DNA of 24,704 bases from a virus, in the IMG/VR virus record IMGVR_UViG_3300017956_006293, positions 1-24,704 of that record; one strand, given 5' to 3'. The notes under the pieces are model-generated. The model searched no databases, had not been told where the DNA came from, and was given only the letters and a program-made list of their open reading frames with translations. A program made the translations under genes and the position numbers. Shown here piece after piece: positions 20,783-24,704 of this stretch (position 1 is its first letter; the number at the start of each line of letters is the position of its first letter).

Positions 20783-21008
20783 TATCTCAAAAGAAGAAAA
20801 AGAAATCAAAGAGGAAAGATTGAAGAAATCTGCACCTTTCCACAGCCCTAAAATCGGCGATCTCATTCGAATAAAAAATTATTGTAAAATCGCCGGGCAG
20901 CTTGGTACTATTGTAAAAGGCAATGGTATGTTCCTCAAAGCTCTTATGCAAAGCGGAGAAATCATTGATGTTATAAGCGCAAATTGCGAGGTTGTAAGTG
21001 AAAGCTAG
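20772..21008 (+). CDS. SH3/KOW-like small protein with charged N-terminal helix
   Basis: 78 residues. A 25-residue charged helix (SKEEKEIKEERLKKS) precedes the barrel: KIGDLIRIKNY, AGQLGTIVKGNG, GEIIDVISANCEVVSES. The motif QLGTIV is close to a KOW motif. The codons for the final Glu-Val (GAGGT at 20988-20992) also form the Shine-Dalgarno of the next gene, whose GTG start lies 5 nt later. Confidence 0.65.
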   Translation: MKIDISKEEKEIKEERLKKSAPFHSPKIGDLIRIKNYCKIAGQLGTIVKGNGMFLKALMQSGEIIDVISANCEVVSES

Positions 21009-21282
21009 CGGATGGAAATACGCAATGATCCTGATCGACATCGATGAGTTCGACCAAGAAGTGTGCCAACTCTCAGAACTTTTTAACATTGACGGTCACC
21101 ACGCATTTTGCAAGACTGAGCTCTTGTCTACTTGGGAGTTAATGCAGGCAGCCAAAGACGTTCAGCGAGACGGTGTCAACAGATGGTTTTATGAAAACGG
21201 TACTTTCTCGTGGGAGAAAGATGAGGACACGTCTAAATACGCTTGGAACTGGACTCCAAACGACGATTATCCCAGTGAGTAA
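20998..21282 (+). CDS. hypothetical acidic, Trp-rich protein
   Basis: 94 residues with GTG start, 11-nt overlap with the previous gene and GAGGT 5 nt upstream. It is strongly acidic and aromatic (WELMQAAKDVQRDGVNRWFY, FSWEKDEDTSKYAWNWTP). Two Cys are present, no clear metal motif. Unrecognised. It is a typical 'cargo' gene lying between two SH3-like genes of the array. Confidence 0.6.
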   Translation: MKASGWKYAMILIDIDEFDQEVCQLSELFNIDGHHAFCKTELLSTWELMQAAKDVQRDGVNRWFYENGTFSWEKDEDTSKYAWNWTPNDDYPSE

Positions 21283-21526
21283 AGTCTACGTCAAAGATCT
21301 CGTGCCGGGCAAGGTCTATACCTTCAGCTACTGGCTTCACTCGTCCGCTGGGATCGTGCAATACATCGGCCCATATCAGGAACCGTTCGCAGACGGTAAG
21401 ACGTGGAAGGCGCACAGGTTTCTGTGGGTCAAGAAGCCAAGAGGCTACGGCGAAGGTCAATCAGTTGTGTCACTTTACGGCGATAGTATTAGAGGAACGA
21501 TAGGGTGGTACAATGAAAAAGGGTGA
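21275..21526 (+). CDS. small beta-rich protein, possible GDLV-family relative
   Basis: 83 residues from a GTG at 21275 that overlaps the previous stop by 8 nt; the frame is open further upstream but inside the previous gene. VKDLVPGKVYTFSYW, AGIVQYIGPY and the late SLYGDSIRGTIGWY suggest a small beta barrel in which 'KDLVPGKVY' replaces the usual GDLV turn. There is no Shine-Dalgarno, so coupled reinitiation is likely. Overlaps the next gene by 14 nt. Confidence 0.55.
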   Translation: MSKVYVKDLVPGKVYTFSYWLHSSAGIVQYIGPYQEPFADGKTWKAHRFLWVKKPRGYGEGQSVVSLYGDSIRGTIGWYNEKG

Positions 21527-21869
21527 TCTTGTTAGACCCAAAGCGTCTGTGTTCGATGACTGGAATAGACCTCAGGGCTTTCGCGCAACTACACAAGAAG
21601 AACGCGACCAGTGGCGTCAGCAGCTAAGAAGTGATATCGCCGCCAGTCTCACTGAGTGGCGCGACTCGGCAGGAGAACCCAAGATTGCCCCGCGGTCTTG
21701 CTGGATTGATCTTGAGGTGGGGGACACATACCTAGTGCTCAAAGCGAGAGCACACGCTCGTGTGGGCTGGGGCAATGGTGTTCCAAAGTGCGTCTATCTT
21801 GCCTGCCCGAAAACCGGTGAGAAATTCTACATGCGCCGCAATGAGGTCGAGGTGGTAAGTGAGCGCTGA
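21513..21869 (+). CDS. SH3/KOW-like protein with helical insertion
   Basis: 118 residues. [13 protein letters not shown] opens the barrel; a helical charged insert follows ([20 protein letters not shown]); then [33 protein letters not shown] and NEVEVVSER close it. It is the largest GDLV member here. The terminal Glu-Val codons (GAGGT at 21849-21853) act as the Shine-Dalgarno of the GIY-YIG gene, GTG 5 nt later. Confidence 0.6.
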   Translation: MKKGDLVRPKASVFDDWNRPQGFRATTQEERDQWRQQLRSDIAASLTEWRDSAGEPKIAPRSCWIDLEVGDTYLVLKARAHARVGWGNGVPKCVYLACPKTGEKFYMRRNEVEVVSER

Positions 21870-22113
21870 GTGGCTCATGTATGTGCTGGAGTGCGCGGAC
21901 GGCAGCTACTACACAGGCATCACTACTGATATCACCCGACGCCTTCACGAGCACAACCACACGACTAAAGGTGCTAAATACACACGAGGCCGCCGCCCAG
22001 TAGGCCTGATCTACTGTGAGCGTCATACCGACCGCTCAAGGGCTTCAAAAGCTGAGGCTGCTTTCAAGAAGCTAACGCGCAAGCAAAAGGAAGCTTACGT
22101 TGCATGGAATTAA
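21859..22113 (+). CDS. GIY-YIG domain protein (YhbQ/UPF0213-like)
   Basis: 84 residues, GTG start. The nuclease core is clear: [19 protein letters not shown] (7-25; the GIY and YIG equivalents are MYV and YTG), Arg27 in ITRRLHEHN and the later Glu in [17 protein letters not shown]. YhbQ-type proteins are stand-alone GIY-YIG domains with weak or unknown nuclease activity; a small phage homing or repair nuclease is also possible. It overlaps the SH3-like genes on both sides (11 and 14 nt), so it sits as cargo in the array. Confidence 0.88.
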   Translation: MSAEWLMYVLECADGSYYTGITTDITRRLHEHNHTTKGAKYTRGRRPVGLIYCERHTDRSRASKAEAAFKKLTRKQKEAYVAWN

Positions 22114-22306
22114 AGTAGGTGATCTGGTCAAGGTCAAGGCAGGAAGTCGCCTGGCTACTTACGATCCACTAGCAATGCCTGATACTGCCGGGATCGTTAT
22201 AGATCTGATCGAAGACGAGATAGGATACTCACATGCTTACGTGCTCTTTCAGGAGCAGAAATGGTGGATCTTCACAAACCTGCTGGAGGTAGCAGATGAC
22301 GTATGA
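22100..22306 (+). CDS. SH3/KOW-like small protein (GDLV family)
   Basis: 68 residues, TTG start within the GIY-YIG gene: [46 protein letters not shown]. The Trp-Trp pair and Leu-Glu-Val closing strand match the family well. The CTGGAGGTA codons for Leu-Glu-Val contain GGAGGT (22285-22290), which serves the next gene's ATG 5 nt later. Confidence 0.65.
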   Translation: MHGIKVGDLVKVKAGSRLATYDPLAMPDTAGIVIDLIEDEIGYSHAYVLFQEQKWWIFTNLLEVADDV

Positions 22307-22640
22307 TTATGATTTCAGGCACTACATGCTTGCGCCCAAGGGTGGCAGAGCTTGTGCTCACCTACCTCTCAAGGGAGGGATGATCCTGTCAATCCAGGCT
22401 GGTCAACGCAACTACTCAGATCCTCGCGTCGATGGCCTGTCTCCCTACGATTACGAGTCGTTCGAGGTGGGCATCTGGAACGATGAGCACGAGTGGATCA
22501 ATCCGTTTATGGAGCCTGACATGAAGCACAAGGAGTGGAGCACGCACTGGACAGAGCATGATCTGGTTGCAGGTTGGGTGCCAGCTGATGTTGTGCAGGA
22601 GATCTACGACGATCTGCGGGAGCCAGATGAAGCGGGGTGA
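22296..22640 (+). CDS. hypothetical aromatic acidic protein
   Basis: 114 residues, ATG with GGAGGT 5 nt upstream. Rich in Trp, Tyr, Asp and His (SPYDYESFEVGIWNDEHEWI, HWTEHDLVAGWVPADVV). The style resembles DUF-type phage proteins of unknown role. No catalytic motif is certain. It overlaps its neighbours by 11 and 14 nt. It is cargo between two GDLV genes. Confidence 0.62.
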   Translation: MTYDYDFRHYMLAPKGGRACAHLPLKGGMILSIQAGQRNYSDPRVDGLSPYDYESFEVGIWNDEHEWINPFMEPDMKHKEWSTHWTEHDLVAGWVPADVVQEIYDDLREPDEAG

Positions 22641-22824
22641 CCTAGTCAGGATCGTGGCATCCGATGGTGACGCCAGAGCCACAGGCATCTACCTGGGAGA
22701 ACGCTGGTATGACGTGTTTGAAACGTTTGCCAGCTACGTGTATTTTACTGAAGGCGGAGAGTGGAAGTTCTCTTACTTCGATGAAGGCTTCTGGAGCCTG
22801 GAGGTAATAGATGAAGATCGGTGA
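22627..22824 (+). CDS. SH3/KOW-like small protein (GDLV family)
   Basis: 65 residues from ATG 22627 (frame open upstream to 22558, inside the previous gene): MKRGDLVRIVASDGDARATG, IYLGERWYDVF, YFTEGGEWKFSYF, WSLEVIDEDR. The start places GDLV at residues 4-7 as in its relatives and has GGGAG 5-6 nt upstream. The Leu-Glu-Val codons again hold GGAGGT (22800-22805), 5 nt before the next ATG. Confidence 0.65.
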   Translation: MKRGDLVRIVASDGDARATGIYLGERWYDVFETFASYVYFTEGGEWKFSYFDEGFWSLEVIDEDR

Positions 22825-23017
22825 TGAAGTAACTGTGATTGGAAGGCCAGAGCTTGGAACTGGAAAGATAGTCAGGTTTTACGCTAATCAAAGCACAATC
22901 CTTGTTGATTTTGAGAACAGGGAAAATCTGACTTACTGCGACTACGAAAGCGTGGAGCACAGTGACAGTCAGTTAGGTGGTCTGGTTGCCCAACACTTTT
23001 TGGGAGAAAGAGAATGA
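22811..23017 (+). CDS. SH3/KOW-like small protein with a repeat-derived tail
   Basis: 68 residues: MKIGDEVTVIGRPELGTGKI, VRFYANQSTILVDFENRE, YESVEHSD. The barrel is complete at about residue 49. The last 17 residues (SQLGGLVAQHFLGERE) are encoded by the 52-bp repeat that appears again, non-coding, at 24336. In that second copy the same frame meets TAA after LVA, so this tail is probably not functional. The stop overlaps the next ATG (ATGA). Confidence 0.62.
   Translation: MKIGDEVTVIGRPELGTGKIVRFYANQSTILVDFENRENLTYCDYESVEHSDSQLGGLVAQHFLGERE
22965..23016 (+). repeat. direct repeat R1, copy 1
   Basis: About 52 bases from ACAGTCAGTTAGG to the ATG of the gene at 23014, nearly identical to 24336-24388: two substitutions and one inserted base counted by eye. 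This copy encodes the end of the SH3-like protein and carries the GGGAGAAAG ribosome site of the next gene. The two copies enclose four genes and a non-coding RNA candidate (about 1.37 kb). Confidence 0.9.
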
Positions 23018-23397
23018 TTGACGAAATCAAAGAACTCAAAAAAGAAATCATTCGCTTGAAATCGCTCAATCGCAGAGCAGCAGATGAGATTAGAGATTTA
23101 AACGATACCATTATCAAAATCACCAAGGAATTCCCAGAAGTAAGAGAGTTTCTTGGGTGGAGAGACAGTGATCTGTGGGCAGGCGAATGGGCCGCATCAA
23201 TCAGCCTTCTGAACCGATTGGATGGACGAACTAGCGGTGGTTATGTTGAGAACTATGATGATCTTCATTTGGAAATGAAAACTTTAGATGGTTACGCACA
23301 GATTGATCATCCTGACTTTTACCGAAAACAAGAACACCCGCCAGAATGTAAATTGCACAAAGATTGGCCCGATTGCGAATGTTTTTTAAAGTCATAA
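23014..23397 (+). CDS. hypothetical protein with N-terminal coiled coil and C-terminal His/Cys motif
   Basis: 127 residues. Residues 1-38 form a coiled coil (IKELKKEIIRLKSLNRRAAD). The middle is helical with FLGWRDSDLWAGEWAASI. The end has HPPECKLHKDWPDCECF (Cys, His, Cys, Cys), a possible small metal site. The ATG follows GGGAGAAAG from the R1 repeat. The last codons lie in repeat R2, which sets its stop. Unrecognised. Confidence 0.65.
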   Translation: MIDEIKELKKEIIRLKSLNRRAADEIRDLNDTIIKITKEFPEVREFLGWRDSDLWAGEWAASISLLNRLDGRTSGGYVENYDDLHLEMKTLDGYAQIDHPDFYRKQEHPPECKLHKDWPDCECFLKS

Positions 23398-23419
23398 ACG
23401 AGGCATAATGAAAGTCGGT
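23381..23419 (+). repeat. direct repeat R2, copy 1
   Basis: 39 bases spanning the last codons and stop of the 23014 gene, the AGGC ribosome site, and the first four codons of the 23408 gene. 35 of 39 bases match 23581-23619, exactly 200 bp downstream. The two copies are read in different frames before the start codon. Confidence 0.9.
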
Positions 23420-23611
23420 GATTTAGTTCAGCATTGCTTATCAGAAAAGGCTGGTGTTGTCTTGGAGGTAAGAACTTATTCTTCTTGGGCTTATTGGGAT
23501 AATAGGCAAGAGGAAAGAACGGAGATTAGGGCTTTCTTTTCTCATAATCCCAAATTGTCAAAGAATTTTTCTAATGCGAAGTTTTTCAAAGTCATAAGAG
23601 AGGCAGAATGA
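23408..23611 (+). CDS. SH3/KOW-like small protein (GDLV family)
   Basis: 67 residues: MKVGDLVQHCLSEKAGVVLEV, here a Gly-Val-Val KOW-like second strand, then RTEIRAFFSHN and FFKVIREAE. It lies exactly between the two R2 copies: start codon to next start codon is 200 bp, the same as the repeat spacing, so recombination between copies would remove this gene precisely. Overlaps the next gene by ATGA. Confidence 0.65.
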   Translation: MKVGDLVQHCLSEKAGVVLEVRTYSSWAYWDNRQEERTEIRAFFSHNPKLSKNFSNAKFFKVIREAE

Positions 23612-23619
23612 AAGTCGGT
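23581..23619 (+). repeat. direct repeat R2, copy 2
   Basis: Matches 23381-23419 at 35 of 39 bases. Here it encodes FKVIREAE at the end of the SH3-like gene, the AGAGAGG ribosome site and MKVG at the start of the membrane protein gene. The shared MKVG start of two otherwise unrelated proteins comes from this repeat. Confidence 0.9.
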
Positions 23620-23928
23620 AAAAGAATCTGGAGCTGGATGAATGCCCACATGTATGCTACCGTGTTCGTCCTCACTGTCATCACAGATTTCTGGGCCAAC
23701 TGGTATAGCTATGCCATCGTGCATGACTGGATCATCACGCAGGCGTTTTTGGGTTTGGCACTTCCCTTTTTAAATCTTCCCGGTGTGCTGTTCTTCATCG
23801 ACCAAAAGGATATGAAGATCAGACTGAAGCTGTGTGCTGTCTCTGCCGCAGCAATGATGATCGGCTCAACTGCAATGCTGCTTATGATCCGAGCTGGTAT
23901 TGGCGTAGGCAAGGACATGATCCCGTGA
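23608..23928 (+). CDS. small integral membrane protein
   Basis: 106 residues with three hydrophobic segments (about 15-33, 40-62 and 73-96) and a basic stretch (DQKDMKIRLK) between the second and third. The first five residues derive from repeat R2. It resembles phage-encoded small multi-pass proteins of unknown role. It could be a transport or holin-like protein, but the position within the SH3-like array, away from wall genes, gives no support. Overlaps the next gene by GTGA. Confidence 0.65.
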   Translation: MKVGKRIWSWMNAHMYATVFVLTVITDFWANWYSYAIVHDWIITQAFLGLALPFLNLPGVLFFIDQKDMKIRLKLCAVSAAAMMIGSTAMLLMIRAGIGVGKDMIP

Positions 23929-24131
23929 AACCGGGCGATCTCGCCAGTCGAAAGAACTCACCCCGGAGATATGTCGGTTTGGTTGTGCGATTGTTTGAGC
24001 TGGATGCGCCTCACTTCGGCGGCCTGTTACCTGTCGCAGAGCTAATGACAAGGGACGGCTTGCGAGTGTGGAAGGTCAGAAAGCTAAGGGTGATGAATGA
24101 AAGTCACGAAGGACAAAAGGTAACCACTTAG
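23925..24131 (+). CDS. SH3/KOW-like small protein (GDLA variant)
   Basis: 68 residues from GTG 23925 (GTGA overlap); the frame is open upstream within the previous gene. VKPGDLASRKNSPRRYVGLV, VRLFELDAP, LLPVAELMTRDGLRVWKVRKLRVMN. The central strand and final 'W.V..LRV' fit the family, though the N-terminal strand is degenerate. Last recognisable GDLV gene in the window. It ends just before the non-coding leader region. Confidence 0.58.
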   Translation: MKPGDLASRKNSPRRYVGLVVRLFELDAPHFGGLLPVAELMTRDGLRVWKVRKLRVMNESHEGQKVTT

Positions 24132-24168
24132 GGTAGCCTTAAGCGCTATACATTCTTTAGGGTTGAGT

Positions 24169-24174
24169 TATAAT
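24169..24174 (+). promoter_or_regulatory. -10-like TATAAT at the head of the non-coding leader
   Basis: A perfect TATAAT. The predicted transcription start, about 7 bases downstream, falls at G24181, at the first strand of the cloverleaf-like structure. No good -35 is visible (CTATAC at 17-base spacing, similar to TTATAC before the TATAAT at 3641). Confidence 0.45.
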
Positions 24175-24179
24175 CTAAT

Positions 24180-24295
24180 AGGAGTGAGGCGGTATTACGC
24201 AGGGTTCTACTGAGATGATATACGACCCGGACCGAAGAATAAGAGTCTAACAAAGGAATACTCGGTCAATTGCAGGTGAAAACCCTGCCACTCCT
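24180..24295 (+). ncRNA. candidate structured RNA with a tRNA-like cloverleaf
   Basis: Non-coding region with nested helices that can be drawn by hand. The closing stem is AGGAGTG/CACTCCT (24180-24186 with 24289-24295, 7 bp). Arm 1 is GGGT/ACCC (24202-24205 with 24225-24228). Arm 2 is GACCG/CGGTC (24230-24234 with 24263-24267), plus inner AGT/ACT. Arm 3 is GCAGG-TGAAAAC-CCTGC (24272-24288), a 5-bp stem with a 7-base loop, joined to the closing stem without a linker as in the T arm of a tRNA. A small GCG/CGC hairpin (24189-24200) lies where a D arm would be. The loop lacks TTCGA and there is no anticodon arm of normal size, so it is not an ordinary tRNA. Family unknown; helices are short and need covariation. 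Confidence 0.4.
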
Positions 24296-24309
24296 TCAAA
24301 TGAAGTTAC

Positions 24310-24365
24310 CCCGCTTGTAGCGGGTGGGACTGGAAACAGTCAGTTAGGTGGTCTGGTTGCCTAAC
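24310..24365 (+). other. three consecutive hairpins in the leader of the 24386 gene
   Basis: CCCGC-TTGTA-GCGGG (24310-24324), GACTG-GAAA-CAGTC with a GNRA tetraloop (24328-24341), and GTTAGG-11 bases-CCTAAC (24343-24365), followed by CACC and TTTTT and then GGGAGAAAG. The last hairpin plus T-run could be an intrinsic terminator or a translation switch in front of the gene at 24386. In repeat R1 copy 1 the third stem contains an A-C mismatch that copy 2 lacks. Confidence 0.45.
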
Positions 24366-24388
24366 ACCTTTTTGGGAGAAAGAAAATG
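24336..24388 (+). repeat. direct repeat R1, copy 2
   Basis: Near-identical to 22965-23016 but non-coding here. It supplies the GGGAGAAAG ribosome site and ATG context of the 24386 gene. Relative to copy 1 it has TAA instead of CAA after the SQLGGLVA frame, one extra C before the T-run, and A for G before the ATG. Confidence 0.9.
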
Positions 24389-24598
24389 AATAATGTAAAA
24401 ATCTTATATCAAGAGTGCAAAGTGTGTGGAAAATCATTCAGACCTCCGACTCGTAAAGAACTGGAAAAATCAATCTTGTTCAAAGCCGCCGAGGCTCTCG
24501 GAATTGATATGGGAAATGGATACACAGGCGGGAATAGCTTGTTGGCGATGTTGAACTGTTCAGTTGAGTGTGCGAGAAAACGGGAAAACAAAGAATGA
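24386..24598 (+). CDS. small zinc-finger-like protein
   Basis: 70 residues with CKVCGKSF near the N-terminus (Cys11 and Cys14) and CSVEC near the C-terminus (Cys58 and Cys62), an arrangement that could bind one zinc. The middle is a helix and Gly-rich turn (GNGYTGGNSLL). Translation starts from the R1-derived GGGAGAAAG. A small nucleic-acid- or protein-binding role is likely, but no family is recognised. Overlaps the next gene by ATGA. Confidence 0.65.
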   Translation: MNNVKILYQECKVCGKSFRPPTRKELEKSILFKAAEALGIDMGNGYTGGNSLLAMLNCSVECARKRENKE

Positions 24599-24704
24599 AC
24601 AACATTGAGGACATTAAAAACAAATGGGAGAACGCAAGGCTTCTAGAAGAACTACCAGAAGACGAGCAATATTCTATGAGTCAATTGTTAGAAAATGAAG
24701 CAAG
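24595..24704 (+). CDS. hypothetical protein, 3' end outside the window
   Basis: Starts in an ATGA overlap and runs off the right edge after 36 codons (MNNIEDIKNKWENARLLEEL...). The visible part is acidic and helical with no motif. Truncated, so nothing can be said about function. Confidence 0.55.
   Translation, partial: MNNIEDIKNKWENARLLEELPEDEQYSMSQLLENEA

Noticed and set aside
24202-24235. Thiamine pyrophosphate (thi-box) riboswitch: CTGAGA enclosed by GGGT/ACCCG
   Set aside because: The second conserved half (CCTGATC ... GCGNAGGGA) is missing, and no thiamine gene is nearby.
24263-24290. Group I intron core: CGGTCAATTGCAGG resembles the P3/P4 start
   Set aside because: No downstream P7 (R/S) elements or split gene around it, and the flanking genes are intact.
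24180-24298. Genuine tRNA gene in the leader
   Set aside because: T loop is TGAAAAC instead of TTCGANTC, there is no canonical 7-base anticodon loop on a 5-bp stem, and no CCA. The cloverleaf resemblance is kept only as a structured-RNA candidate.
24251-24363. Small gene or tmRNA tag ending ...SQLGGLVA-stop
   Set aside because: No start codon in that frame, no 3' tRNA half after the stop, and the ending is explained by the R1 repeat.
1-24704. CRISPR arrays, insertion sequences, transposase, integrase, attachment sites, or rRNA
   Set aside because: No regularly spaced repeats, terminal inverted repeats, transposase or integrase motifs were found. The only repeats are the two direct-repeat pairs R1 and R2.

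Overview
The window looks like part of a large tailed-phage (jumbo-type) genome or a comparably dense mobile element. The gene density is extreme and almost every junction is an ATGA/TTGA/GTGA overlap or a gap of a few bases. There are dozens of sub-120-residue genes, a stand-alone tRNA gene, several peptidoglycan-active enzymes and small nucleic-acid enzymes (UvdE, DNA ligase, MT-A70 methyltransferase, a MazG-like protein, GIY-YIG). No capsid, tail, terminase or replication hallmark is visible here, so phage origin is an inference. Lipoproteins with MopE-like CDGIDN repeats, TIG domains and a Cys-rich 'PDCQPGQTC' segment are typical of Myxococcota/Bdellovibrionota-like bacteria, which hints at the host. 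No stretch longer than 300 bases lacks a gene.

Layout. 1-3963: 5'-truncated dnaJ, an MBD4-like mismatch glycosylase, small hypotheticals, a permuted NlpC/P60-like hydrolase and UvdE. 3983-4070: tRNA-Ser(GGA). 4089-8620: an envelope module with two trypsin-like lipoproteins flanking a minus-strand operon (membrane protein, membrane protein, MopE-repeat/VWA lipoprotein), then a membrane protein and a lytic transglycosylase lipoprotein. 8598-10743: small genes including a MazG-like pyrophosphohydrolase, a zinc-ribbon protein and several SH3-like 'GDLV' proteins. 10792-17000: a metallopeptidase/peptidoglycan-binding/muramidase fusion, a PQ-loop (SemiSWEET-like) membrane protein, a TIG-domain lipoprotein, a peptidoglycan-binding protein and an M23 endopeptidase. 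17000-19742: ATP-dependent DNA ligase, SlyD-type FKBP and MT-A70 methyltransferase.

19726-24704 is the most unusual part. About ten tiny SH3/KOW-like 'GDLV' genes alternate with unrelated small genes. Gene junctions carry direct repeats (about 52 bp and 39 bp) that span stop codon, Shine-Dalgarno and start codon. The conserved C-terminal Glu-Val codons of several SH3-like genes double as the ribosome-binding site of the next gene. The array also holds a bacterioferritin-associated ferredoxin (bfd) gene behind a near-consensus Fur box, a GIY-YIG protein, and a 250-base non-coding leader that can be drawn as a tRNA-like cloverleaf followed by three hairpins.

Taken together, the recognisable genes suggest DNA repair/maintenance (MBD4-like, UvdE, ligase, methyltransferase, MazG), protein folding (DnaJ, SlyD), cell-wall remodelling or lysis (SLT, muramidase fusion, M23, PG-binding, NlpC/P60-like), envelope modification (lipoproteins), and host-iron access (Bfd). 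All calls come from reading the sequence by eye. No database search or folding program was run.
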